Positions 1-8,350 of a stretch of DNA of 64,000 nt are shown one piece after another. Made by a program: the position numbers and the translations under genes. Numbering within the stretch: the stretch's first letter is position 1; the number at the start of each line of letters is the position of its first letter. The notes below the pieces were generated by a model. The model had not been told where the DNA came from, ran no database searches, and worked only from the letters and a program-made list of their open reading frames with translations. Origin of the DNA: PFJX01 sp040757575 (GTDB taxonomy: Bacteria; Pseudomonadota; Gammaproteobacteria; Burkholderiales; Thiobacillaceae); assembly GCA_040757575.1 (NCBI GenBank), contig JBFLXA010000010.1:50830-114829 (forward strand), given 5' to 3'.

Positions 1-1337
1 GCCACCGTATCGCCGCCCCGCACTGTGGCATGGAGACGGCGGGCGATTTCCACCAGCAGGACATCTCCGGCCTCATGGCCAAGGGCATCGTTGACGGGCT
101 TGAAGCCATCCAGATCCAGGTAACAGACCGCCAGGGAGGTCTGGGTGCGCTGGGCATGGGCGATGGCCTGGCGCAACCGGTCCGCCAGCAATACCCGGTT
201 GGGAATGCCGGTGAGGGTGTCGTAATGGGCGATCCGGTCCAGTTCCACCTCCCGGGCCTTGGTGTCGCTGATGTCGTACTGTATGCCTTCCCAGAGCACG
301 TCTCCATTGGCCTGGAGGGTGGGCGTGGCCTCGATGCGCAGCCAGCGGGACTGGAGCCCTTCCCGCAGGCGACCTTCCCAATGGAAGCGGGACCGGCTTG
401 CCTTGGCCGCGTCGAACAGCCGTATGAAGCCTTCCACCTCATCCGAGTGCAGACGGGTCATGGGGGCCTGGGGGTCGAGATAGACAGTATCCGCTTCCAG
501 GCCCAGTTGCTCGCACCAGCGAGGGCTGACGAAATCGAAGCCCATGCTGTCATCCGGGCGGACGCGCAGTTTGTAGACGCCCGCTGGGATACGGGCGATC
601 AGGTTGTTCAGGTCCCGCACCGCTTGTTCGACCCGTTCCTCAAGTTTGTCCTGGGCTTCGGCCAGATTGTCCGCCATGCGGTTGAAGGCTCGGGCGGTCT
701 CGGCCAGTTCCGGCACGTTGCTGACAGGCGCCCGGCTGGCCAGATCGCCATCCCCCAGACGATGGGCGGCCTGGGCCAGGTCGTCTAGGGGGCGCAGACT
801 GCGCCCCAGGGTGAACTTTATGAGCCCCAGGGCCAGGCCCAGGGCGGCCAGCCAGAGGGGGAGGGCGATCCAGAGTTGACGCCAGATGTCCGCCACCAGG
901 AATCGGGCCGAGGGTTCGGCAACCAGGGTGCCGTAGGTGGTGCCTCCCACTTCCAGGGGAAAGGATTGGCTTTCGAACTGAATGTCCAGCCAGGTAGAGA
1001 ACCATGCCGGCACGGGATCCGTGTCGGCTGGCCAGCCAGGGCGGCCTTCCAGCAGAACTTGACCGGTACGAGGGGCCAGCAGGCGCAGGCGGTCGAACTG
1101 GCCGTGGGCCATGATGTTGTCCAGGGTCTCCTGGGCAGTGGCTAGATCCCCGGTGATGAGGGTGGTTTTCAGCAGGGGGACGGTGGCGGTGGCCACGTCC
1201 TGGGTGACAATGGCCGTACGGGCCCGGGCGATGTCCAGGTCGCTGAGTATCTGGATGGCCAGGTAGGGGACGAACACGGACATGACAGACAGCACCACCA
1301 CCAGGAACAGTCTCTGGCGCAGGCTGCCGCGGGTCAT
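1..1337 (-). CDS. Membrane sensor diguanylate cyclase (HAMP-PAS-GGDEF), 3' end cut by window edge
   Basis: About 445 codons are visible from the ATG at 1337, and the frame stays open to the window edge. The N-terminus has a membrane segment (residues ~9-30), a periplasmic part of ~120 residues, a second membrane segment (~153-173), a HAMP linker (~175-228), a PAS domain (~243-362) and the start of a GGDEF domain. The last shows the motifs YDTLTGIPNR and DLDGFKPVND. The GGDEF signature and any EAL domain lie beyond the window, so cyclase activity is inferred. Family role: c-di-GMP synthesis under periplasmic control. Its ATG overlaps the stop of the upstream PhnD-like gene (ATGA), so the two are probably co-translated and the binding protein is a likely input. 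Confidence 0.9.
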   Translation of the reverse strand, partial: MTRGSLRQRLFLVVVLSVMSVFVPYLAIQILSDLDIARARTAIVTQDVATATVPLLKTTLITGDLATAQETLDNIMAHGQFDRLRLLAPRTGQVLLEGRPGWPADTDPVPAWFSTWLDIQFESQSFPLEVGGTTYGTLVAEPSARFLVADIWRQLWIALPLWLAALGLALGLIKFTLGRSLRPLDDLAQAAHRLGDGDLASRAPVSNVPELAETARAFNRMADNLAEAQDKLEERVEQAVRDLNNLIARIPAGVYKLRVRPDDSMGFDFVSPRWCEQLGLEADTVYLDPQAPMTRLHSDEVEGFIRLFDAAKASRSRFHWEGRLREGLQSRWLRIEATPTLQANGDVLWEGIQYDISDTKAREVELDRIAHYDTLTGIPNRVLLADRLRQAIAHAQRTQTSLAVCYLDLDGFKPVNDALGHEAGDVLLVEIARRLHATVRGGDTV

Positions 1338-2206
1338 TTGCCTATGGCCTTGTAAAGACGGCGGACGTTGTCGTAGTCCGCTTCCATAGCCGCCTCGAAG
1401 CCGGCGGTGCGGGCGGCGGCCAGGGCCGGGGCAGCTGCAGGGTCCTTTGCCATGCCCAGCAGGGCATGGCGCAGGGCTTCTGCCTGGGGGATGGGCACAC
1501 GGGGGTGGATCAAAACGGGCAACTCCTGGTATGGCTCCGATTGATAGAGCAAGCGATAGCGCAGTTTTTCACGCTGGGCGTAGGAGGTCAGGAAACGGGA
1601 ATTGAGTGCTGCCGCCGCCACCTGGCCGGCCTTGAGCTGGGCCATGGCGCCTTCCTGGTTGCCGGCGTAGAGGGCATTGACCTCGATGCCTGCCTGCTTC
1701 AGGGCGACCTGGGGCACGGCAAAGGCCAGGAAGGCGTCTGCCGAGGGGAAGGCCACGAGTTGTCCTGCCAGATCCCTGAGGGACTGCAAAGGGCTGTCTT
1801 CAGGGACGGCCAGGACGCCATGCACCGGTTTTCCTGCCCAGCGGGCCAGAACCCGATATTTGCCATCGTATTCCGTCTGGAAGTTATGGTTTGTGTAGAT
1901 GAGGTCGAAGGCCTCCTGCCCCATCAAAGTGTCCGTGGCCTCCACTGTGGGGCCCATGACCAGTTTCAGGGGAATGCCGGTTTTGGAACTCAGATAGCGC
2001 AGGATGGGGTTCCAGCGTTCGGCGGTCTGGATAGGACTTTGCTGGTTGAGCACACCGAATTTCAAGGCTTCGGCCCGGGCGGTCAGCGGTAACGACAGAA
2101 TTGCCACCCACAACAGCGTTGCCAGCCAAGCCGGCGCACGCCGCCATCCCCGCCTGGGTAAGAGGGGGGCGTGGCACAGAGCGTCAGGCACATGGCGGTA
2201 GGGCAT
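1334..2206 (-). CDS. PhnD-like phosphate/phosphonate-type periplasmic binding protein
   Basis: 290 aa with a signal peptide ending near residues 44-46 (TARAEA), preceded by an unusually long basic N-terminus; an internal start is possible but I see no good Met. The mature protein starts LKFGVLNQQSP and contains LRDLAGQLVAFPSADAF, typical of the PhnD/phosphite family of ABC-transporter binding proteins. No permease or ATPase gene is next to it. It is instead coupled by a 4-nt overlap to a membrane diguanylate cyclase, which suggests a role as a ligand sensor rather than in uptake. The ligand cannot be read from the sequence. Confidence 0.85.
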   Translation of the reverse strand: MPYRHVPDALCHAPLLPRRGWRRAPAWLATLLWVAILSLPLTARAEALKFGVLNQQSPIQTAERWNPILRYLSSKTGIPLKLVMGPTVEATDTLMGQEAFDLIYTNHNFQTEYDGKYRVLARWAGKPVHGVLAVPEDSPLQSLRDLAGQLVAFPSADAFLAFAVPQVALKQAGIEVNALYAGNQEGAMAQLKAGQVAAAALNSRFLTSYAQREKLRYRLLYQSEPYQELPVLIHPRVPIPQAEALRHALLGMAKDPAAAPALAAARTAGFEAAMEADYDNVRRLYKAIGK

Positions 2207-2401
2207 GGTCGGGTCGGCGATTTTATGTTTATTGCTTTATATCAAGAGCCGGCGCTTCTGGCCCCTAAGGGCGGTCTGTCCGCCGGACAATGAATCCCAC
2301 CCGGGATGATACCTACAGTCGGCGCCTTACTGGCAGCCGTTCATACAGAGCTAGCAGCTTACCAGTGAGTTGAGCGGCACATGTCGCTACGCCCTGCCGC
2401 T

Positions 2402-2764
2402 TCAGACTACCTGGACTTCCACCTTGCGGGGCTGGGCATGTTCCGCCTTGGGGATGCGCAGCTTAAGCACGCCCTGGCTGAACTCTGCCTCCACCTTGCC
2501 GCTATCCAGCTCCTTGGACAGGGTGAACACCCGTCGGTAGCGGGGCAGGGCTACCTCTGCATGGGTGGATTCCATGCCTTCCGGCACATCCAGGTGGATC
2601 TCGCCTTCGAGGGTGAGGGTGTCGACGTCCACCTGGAGATGGAGCTTGTCCTTGGGCACGCCGGGCAGGTCGGCGAACAGGGTGATGCCGCTGGCATCCT
2701 CCACCACGTCCACGGGGGGCAGGAGGGCGGCATCCCGGTGGGCTTCGGTCTTGTGTTCCTTCAT
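2402..2764 (-). CDS. Small heat shock protein, Hsp20 family (second of a pair)
   Basis: 120 aa from the ATG at 2764, chosen because AAGGAG lies 6 nt upstream; the frame is open further upstream but without such a site. The alpha-crystallin domain runs from about residue 19 to the end (VDVVEDASGITLFADLPG; GVLKLRIPK). Role: ATP-independent holdase that binds unfolding proteins in the cytoplasm. It lies 10 nt after another Hsp20 gene on the same strand, so the pair is an operon and may form mixed oligomers. The C-terminal I-X-I anchor is not obvious; the protein ends in KVEVQVV. Confidence 0.92.
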   Translation of the reverse strand: MKEHKTEAHRDAALLPPVDVVEDASGITLFADLPGVPKDKLHLQVDVDTLTLEGEIHLDVPEGMESTHAEVALPRYRRVFTLSKELDSGKVEAEFSQGVLKLRIPKAEHAQPRKVEVQVV

Positions 2765-2774
2765 GGTGGGCTCC

Positions 2775-3206
2775 TTACTGTATGTGAATGCGGCGGGGTT
2801 GGGCTGCGGCCCGGCGGGGTACGCGGATGTGCAGTACGCCATCCCGGTATCGGGCTTTAACGGCGTCGGGGTCTACGTCATCCGGCAGGGTGACCACTCG
2901 CCGGAAGGCGCCGGCGAAGCGCTCGTCGATGTGCACGGCCGCCTTCTCGGGGACTGGGTCGGGCTTGCGTTCGCCGGCAATGGTCAGCACGCCCTTTTCG
3001 ATCTGCACGTCCAGGGTGGCCGGGTCCAGACCCGGGGCGAAGGCATAGAGGTCCACGGAGCCGGCCGAGGCGCCTACATTCAGGGCCGGATAGCCCCGGG
3101 CCAGGCCACGGATGCTGGGCGACCAGTCCTGGGACTGCTGCATTTCCCGTTGCAGGCGGTCCAGTTCCGAGAACAGGTCGCGGGGAAACAGGGTGCGGTA
3201 CATCAT
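2775..3206 (-). CDS. Small heat shock protein, Hsp20 family (first of a pair)
   Basis: 143 aa. The start at 3206 is chosen because GGAGGA sits 6 nt upstream; ATGs at 3212 and 3203 are in frame, but 3212 would touch the ribosome site. The N-terminus (YRTLFPRDLFSELDRLQREM) is the usual amphipathic arm, and the alpha-crystallin domain follows from about residue 45 (VDLYAFAPGLDPATLDVQIE) to DGVLHIRVPRR. The C-terminal RRIHIQ contains an I-X-I motif used for oligomer assembly, which its downstream partner lacks. Heat-shock control is likely: there is a CTTGAA-like element near 3280-3286 and an 18-bp palindrome in the leader. Confidence 0.92.
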   Translation of the reverse strand: MMYRTLFPRDLFSELDRLQREMQQSQDWSPSIRGLARGYPALNVGASAGSVDLYAFAPGLDPATLDVQIEKGVLTIAGERKPDPVPEKAAVHIDERFAGAFRRVVTLPDDVDPDAVKARYRDGVLHIRVPRRAAAQPRRIHIQ

Positions 3207-3230
3207 GGTCATTCCTCCGAGGGTTGATAG

Positions 3231-3248
3231 GGGCATCAGCTGATGCCC
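3231..3248. promoter_or_regulatory. Perfect 18-bp palindrome in the leader of the hsp20 pair
   Basis: GGGCATCAGCTGATGCCC is perfectly self-complementary and lies 25 nt before the first hsp20 start, between it and the divergent htrA-like gene. On RNA the two 9-nt halves would leave a tight turn, so a DNA operator is as likely as a leader hairpin. A CTTGAA-like -35 element for the minus strand lies near 3280-3286, with no convincing -10. Function not established. Confidence 0.45.
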
Positions 3249-3351
3249 ATGGCCCCTAGGTAGGTCTGGCTGGCGGGAGTTCAAGGCCTTGAGAAGGTGC
3301 CAGGCGTCCCCACCTAGGCGACCTTCCCGCAAAAATTTTTATGAGGGTTTC

Positions 3352-4491
<1,140 letters not shown>

Positions 4492-4566
4492 CGCCTGTTC
4501 TCCCACCTCCACCGCTAGAATGCCTCGTCCCCACTTTCGGCAAGGCTCCATGCCGGCATCCTGGCC

Positions 4567-5358
4567 ATGATGAAGCTGTTCAGCACCCTGTTTGCGCCGG
4601 CCCGGCCCGTGGCCCGGCCCGGAGAGGCGGACTGGCACATGGCGTTGGAGAGGCCCCTGTTCGCTGGCTTGTCCGGGCCTGAGCGGGCGCGCCTCCAGGA
4701 TCTGGCCCGGCAGCTCCTGGAGGGCAAGGCCTTCACGCCCGCTGGCGACGCCGAACCCACCGGGGAAGACATCGCCCTGATCGCCACCCAGGCGGCCCTG
4801 CCCATCCTGCATCTGGGCAGCCACTGGTACGACGGCTGGAAGGAGGTGGTGCTGTACCCGGCCGAGTTCGTACACCAGGCAGAAGAGACGGACGAGATGG
4901 GTCTGGTGCATCAATACAGCCATGTGCGGGCCGGCGAGGCCTGGCAGGGCGGGCCTCTGATCCTGTCCCTGGACGCGGTGCGGGCTTCCGGCTGGCTGGA
5001 GGGCTTCAACGTCATCATCCATGAGTTCGCCCACAAGCTGGACATGAACAGCGGTGCGGTGAACGGTTTGCCCCCTTTGCATGGCGACATGGTGGCGGGG
5101 GAATGGAGCCGGGCCTTTGCCTCTGCCTACGAGGATTTGGCGCGACGGGCCGATGCCATGGAAAATGACGCTGACCTGGAAATCGACCCCTATGCAGCAG
5201 AAAGCCCGGCGGAGTTCTTTGCCGTGTTGTCTGAATACTTTTTTGAATGGCCGGAAGTGGTTTCTGCAACCTATCCGGCTGTGTACGAACAGATGCGCCG
5301 GTTTTACCGGCAGGATCCCCTGAAACGTCTCAACGCAACCTACGGAGCAGCGCCATGA
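4567..5358 (+). CDS. mtfA: Zinc metallopeptidase, MtfA/M90 family
   Basis: 263 aa, cytosolic. The zinc motif HEFAH is at residues 152-156, followed by KLDMNSG; a distal Glu ligand probably lies in the helical AAESPAEFFAVLSEYFFEWPE stretch (split here for reading as AAESPAEFF and LSEYFFEWPE). In E. coli MtfA binds the repressor Mlc and has aminopeptidase activity; whether this bacterium has Mlc is not visible. Its last codons overlap the ATG of a thioredoxin gene (ATGA), so the two are translationally coupled. A second ATG at 4570 is equally possible as start. Confidence 0.9.
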   Translation: MMKLFSTLFAPARPVARPGEADWHMALERPLFAGLSGPERARLQDLARQLLEGKAFTPAGDAEPTGEDIALIATQAALPILHLGSHWYDGWKEVVLYPAEFVHQAEETDEMGLVHQYSHVRAGEAWQGGPLILSLDAVRASGWLEGFNVIIHEFAHKLDMNSGAVNGLPPLHGDMVAGEWSRAFASAYEDLARRADAMENDADLEIDPYAAESPAEFFAVLSEYFFEWPEVVSATYPAVYEQMRRFYRQDPLKRLNATYGAAP

Positions 5359-5738
5359 CCTTGCAGTACCACGATCACAAACACGAAGCCCAGGTGTGCG
5401 ACAAGTGCATCTTCGACACGGACCTGCATCACTTCGAGGCGGACGTGATCGAAGCTTCAAAGCAGCATCTGGTGCTGGTGGACCTGTGGGCTGAGTGGTG
5501 CGGTCCCTGCCATTTTCTGTCGCCGGTGTTGCAGAAGGTGATTCCAAGCTATGGCGGCAAGGTGCGCATGGCCAAGGTGGAAGTGGACGAGGACGACAAC
5601 ATGAAGCTGGCGGGCCGTTACGGGGCCCGGGGCTTTCCCACTGTGCTGCTGTTCAAGAACGGCGAGGAGGTGGCCCGGTTCCATAGCGCCAAGCCGGAGC
5701 ATTTCGTGCGGGAATTCATCGACGCCCATCTGGACTGA
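5355..5738 (+). CDS. Thioredoxin-domain protein with an extra N-terminal CxxC
   Basis: 127 aa. The start at 5355 overlaps the mtfA stop. The thioredoxin fold has the classic WCGPC site (Cys49, Cys52), cis-Pro in GFPTVLLF, and no signal peptide, so it acts in the cytoplasm as a disulfide reductase. The first 18 residues are unusual: HDHKH followed by Cys15-D-K-Cys18. TrxC-type thioredoxins have an N-terminal zinc site of four cysteines; here only one CxxC is present with nearby histidines, so metal binding is possible but unproven. Confidence 0.9.
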   Translation: MTLQYHDHKHEAQVCDKCIFDTDLHHFEADVIEASKQHLVLVDLWAEWCGPCHFLSPVLQKVIPSYGGKVRMAKVEVDEDDNMKLAGRYGARGFPTVLLFKNGEEVARFHSAKPEHFVREFIDAHLD

Positions 5739-5743
5739 GGGCC

Positions 5744-6901
5744 GTGTATCCCCTGTCCCGGCGGGCCCGGGAGATTGAGCCCTTCCGGGTCATGGCCATC
5801 CTGTCCCAGGCCCGGGCCCTGGAGGCCCAGGGCCGGGACGTGATCCATCTGGAGATCGGCGAGCCGGATTTTCCCACCCCGGCCCCCATCATCGAAGCGG
5901 GTCGGGCGGCCTTGGCCCGGGGGGCGACCCATTACACCCCGGCCCTGGGGCTGCCCGAGCTGCGCCAGGCCATTGCCGAGCATTACAGCCGCCAGCATGG
6001 CGTGGCCCTGGAGGCGGAGCGGGTGTGCGTGACCCCGGGGGCTTCCGGGGCCCTGTTGCTGGCCATGGCGGCACTGTTCGACCCCGGCGACGAAGTGTTG
6101 ATGGCGGACCCGGGCTATCCCTGCAACCGCCATTTCGCCCGCCTGGTGGAAGCCCGGGCGGTGGGCATTCCCGTGGGCCCGGAATCCCGCTTCCAGTTGA
6201 CGGCGGAGCAGGTGGCGCAAGCCTGGGGGCCTCGCACCAAGGGCGTGCTTCTGGCCAATCCCGGCAATCCGACCGGCACCCTGACCGCCCCCAGGGAACT
6301 GGCAGCGATCCACGCCCTGGTGCGGGAGAAGGGGGGCGTGCTGCTGGTGGACGAGATCTACCACGCCCTGGTGTACGAGGCCGTGCCGTCCACTGCTGCT
6401 GCTTTGGGTGAAGACGTGGTGGTGATCAACAGCTTCTCGAAGTACTTCCTCATGACCGGCTGGCGTCTTGGCTGGATGCTGGCGCCCCGGGAAATGATCC
6501 CGGCCCTGGATCGGCTGGCCCAGAATCTTTTTCTGGCCCCGTCCACGGTGGCCCAGCATGCCGCCCTCACCGCCTTGTCTGACGATATCCGGCCCTTGTT
6601 GGAAGAGGCCAGACTGGCGTTGAAGTCCCGACGGGACTGGTTAGCCCCTCGATTGCGGGGTCTGGGGCTGGATATCCCCGTGACCCCGGACGGGGCGTTT
6701 TATCTCTATGCGGATATCCACCGTCTGGGGCAGGGCGCTGAAGCCCTGGCCGCCGACTGGCTGAATGAGATCGGGGTGGCGGTCACCCCCGGCACGGATT
6801 TCGGTGCCCATGGGGCAGACCGGCATGTCCGCTTTGCCTACACCACTTCCCTGGAGCGGATCCAGGAAGCGGTGCGGCGGATCGAGGCCCGCTTAGGCTG
6901 A
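5744..6901 (+). CDS. Class I/II PLP-dependent aminotransferase
   Basis: 385 aa with a GTG start 5 nt after the thioredoxin stop. It has the fold-type I features: IGEPDFPTP near the N-terminus, NPGNPTGT (~residues 172-179), VDEIYHALVY, and the Schiff-base lysine at about residue 233 in NSFSKYFLMTGWRLGW. It belongs to the aspartate/aromatic aminotransferase-like subfamily; the amino donor cannot be told from sequence alone. It is probably the last gene of the mtfA-trx run. Its 3' end overlaps the PEP-CTERM gene on the other strand by 9 nt. Confidence 0.9.
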   Translation: MYPLSRRAREIEPFRVMAILSQARALEAQGRDVIHLEIGEPDFPTPAPIIEAGRAALARGATHYTPALGLPELRQAIAEHYSRQHGVALEAERVCVTPGASGALLLAMAALFDPGDEVLMADPGYPCNRHFARLVEARAVGIPVGPESRFQLTAEQVAQAWGPRTKGVLLANPGNPTGTLTAPRELAAIHALVREKGGVLLVDEIYHALVYEAVPSTAAALGEDVVVINSFSKYFLMTGWRLGWMLAPREMIPALDRLAQNLFLAPSTVAQHAALTALSDDIRPLLEEARLALKSRRDWLAPRLRGLGLDIPVTPDGAFYLYADIHRLGQGAEALAADWLNEIGVAVTPGTDFGAHGADRHVRFAYTTSLERIQEAVRRIEARLG

Positions 6902-7714
6902 CTTGCGCCGCCGCAGGGCCAGCATGCCCAGCAGACCCAAGGGTATCAGGGCCAGGGTGGCGGGTTCAGGGACGGCAGCGCCACCGGGGGGGTCCACGAT
7001 GATGCTGTCGTTGGCGCAGTTCTGGGTCCAGTGGATGTTGAAGGGGTCGCCATCCCAGCCGGCGGTATCCAGTAGATCCAGATTGAGGCTGATTTCATAG
7101 AAATAATGCCTATGGCCGCTCCACTGGCCGTAGCCGGTGGCACCTGTGGTGGTGTAGGCCAGGGTCGCCATGCCCAGCAGATCTCCATCCAGCAGATGGG
7201 TGGGATGCAAAGGGTCAGGATTGCCGGGGTTGTGATTGCCGTTCGCGTCCCAGAGGCCAAGGGCCCACTGGACGTTGTTGTAGACCCCGCCTTCAACGCC
7301 AAAGGTTTCCTTGCCGTTGAGGGTCATGTGCTGGAAATTGATGCCCACCTCGTAGCTGCCATCCTTGCCGAAATCGATGGCAAAGTCCCCGGCGCCGTAG
7401 CTGTTGGCAGAAGGATTGTGGATGGTATTGGGATTGTGGCCTGTGGCCAGGGCAATGTAGAGAGTGTTTCCGAGGACCTTGGCATAGAGGGCTTCCGCAT
7501 CGTAGGCCTGTCCACCGTAACCGGGGTCCAGCTTTGCGGTGTTTTGGTCTTCGATGGTGTGCTCGATACCGGCAGTGGGTATCCAGCCCGCAGCGCCTGT
7601 GCCCTGGGTGACGCCCCAGTCGGACAGGTTGCCGTCGATGACGATGGCCTGGGCCTGGCTGACGAGCAGCAAAGGACTCATGCACAGGGAGGCGATTAGA
7701 AGTTTTTTATTCAC
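6893..7714 (-). CDS. PEP-CTERM sorting-domain protein (exported, exosortase substrate)
   Basis: 273 aa from GTG at 7714 (GGAG 6 nt upstream); a TTG at 7726 is also in frame but has no ribosome site. It starts with a signal peptide (KKLLIASLC...SQAQA) and ends with VPEPATLALIPLGLLG and a basic RRRKSA tail, the PEP-CTERM signal recognised by exosortase. The body begins VIDGNLSDWGV and is otherwise an unknown beta-rich domain. Such proteins are linked to exopolysaccharide and biofilm or floc formation. No exosortase gene is in the window. Expression probably depends on RpoN (promoter at 7745-7760). Confidence 0.93.
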   Translation of the reverse strand: MNKKLLIASLCMSPLLLVSQAQAIVIDGNLSDWGVTQGTGAAGWIPTAGIEHTIEDQNTAKLDPGYGGQAYDAEALYAKVLGNTLYIALATGHNPNTIHNPSANSYGAGDFAIDFGKDGSYEVGINFQHMTLNGKETFGVEGGVYNNVQWALGLWDANGNHNPGNPDPLHPTHLLDGDLLGMATLAYTTTGATGYGQWSGHRHYFYEISLNLDLLDTAGWDGDPFNIHWTQNCANDSIIVDPPGGAAVPEPATLALIPLGLLGMLALRRRKSA

Positions 7715-7744
7715 GGGAATCTCCAAACGTTTTGGAATCCCTCG

Positions 7745-7760
7745 TGCATGGATCGTGCCC
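7745..7760 (-). promoter_or_regulatory. Sigma-54 (-24/-12) type promoter for the PEP-CTERM gene
   Basis: Read on the minus strand, GGGCACGATCCATGCA matches the RpoN consensus TGGCACG-N4-TTGCA at all but two positions, with the required GG-N10-GC spacing. The predicted transcript start is near 7734, leaving a 20-nt leader that contains the GGAG site before GTG 7714. PEP-CTERM/exosortase regulons are known to be controlled by the PrsK-PrsR system acting on sigma-54 promoters. Confidence 0.65.
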
Positions 7761-7894
7761 GCTTTAAATATTTATATATATCAATGAGTTATTATTTCTT
7801 TGCCAAGAGGTTCTTGCTGCCGAGTATCGGAATGCCTGACAAGAGTGTCGAAACTCCGGCAACTCGGTGAGTCCTGAATACCAGAGCCGGAAAT

Positions 7895-7923
7895 AAAAAA
7901 GCCGGCCCGAAGGCCGGCTTTTT
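7895..7923. terminator. Bidirectional rho-independent terminator
   Basis: GCCGGCC (7901-7907), loop CGAA, GGCCGGC (7912-7918), with A6 on the left and T5 on the right. It lies just after the Ala-rich lipoprotein gene on the minus strand and can also stop transcription on the plus strand. Confidence 0.85.
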
Positions 7924-7937
7924 CATGCGTTGGCTGA

Positions 7938-8183
7938 TTAATTGCCAGCGGCGGGAGCAGCGGGAGCAGCAGCGTCAGCGGGAGCAGCAGCATCAGCAGG
8001 AGCGGCAGCAGCGTCAGCGGGAGCAGCAGCATCAGCGGGAGCAGCAGCAGCGTCAGCGGGGGCAGCAGGAGCGGGAGCTTCCATGGCGGGAGCAGCAGCT
8101 TCGGGAGCGGGAGCTTCTTCTTGCTTGCCGCAAGCAGACAGACCGATGGCCAGCAGGGCAGCGAACAGCACGGAGTATTTCAT
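7938..8183 (-). CDS. Small Ala/Pro-rich lipoprotein with ADAAAP repeats
   Basis: 81 aa. A lipoprotein signal peptide (KYSVLFAALLAIGLSAC) gives Cys18 as the lipidated residue, followed by GKQEEAPAPEA. The rest is a low-complexity run built from A-P-A-D-A-A units, low in charge and probably extended. The DNA is an imperfect tandem repeat of GCA/GCT/GCC codons, so copy number may differ between strains. A role as a spacer or periplasmic tether is inference only. It has its own terminator downstream and stands alone. Confidence 0.8.
   Translation of the reverse strand: MKYSVLFAALLAIGLSACGKQEEAPAPEAAAPAMEAPAPAAPADAAAAPADAAAPADAAAAPADAAAPADAAAPAAPAAGN
7960..8095. repeat. Imperfect tandem repeat inside the Ala-rich lipoprotein gene
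   Basis: On the plus strand, units of the type GCAGCAGCGTCAGCGGGA recur with single-base changes (CAT for CGT, extra GCA). They encode the ADAAAP repeats. Slippage here would add or remove whole residues without frameshift. Confidence 0.7.
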
Positions 8184-8256
8184 TTGGGTATTCCCTTAAG
8201 ACGATAAAGTTGATCGATCAAAATCTATCGACCAGCAAAGCCAGCCGATCGACGCG

Positions 8257-8289
8257 AAAAATTCTAGCAAATGCTTGTTTTTTTGCTAG
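8257..8289 (-). terminator. Probable rho-independent terminator of the hydroxylase gene
   Basis: On the minus strand CTAGCAAA and TTTGCTAG (8289-8282 and 8271-8264) form an 8-bp stem with a 10-nt loop, followed by AATTTTT. The stem is A/T-rich, so efficiency is uncertain. It sits 62 nt past the stop of the cupin hydroxylase and before the lipoprotein gene. Confidence 0.55.
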
Positions 8290-8350
8290 AGGTTGTCCCA
8301 TCGGCATGGACTTTTTTTTTTGGTTTTTGTTTGTGATAAACGGTTTTGTA

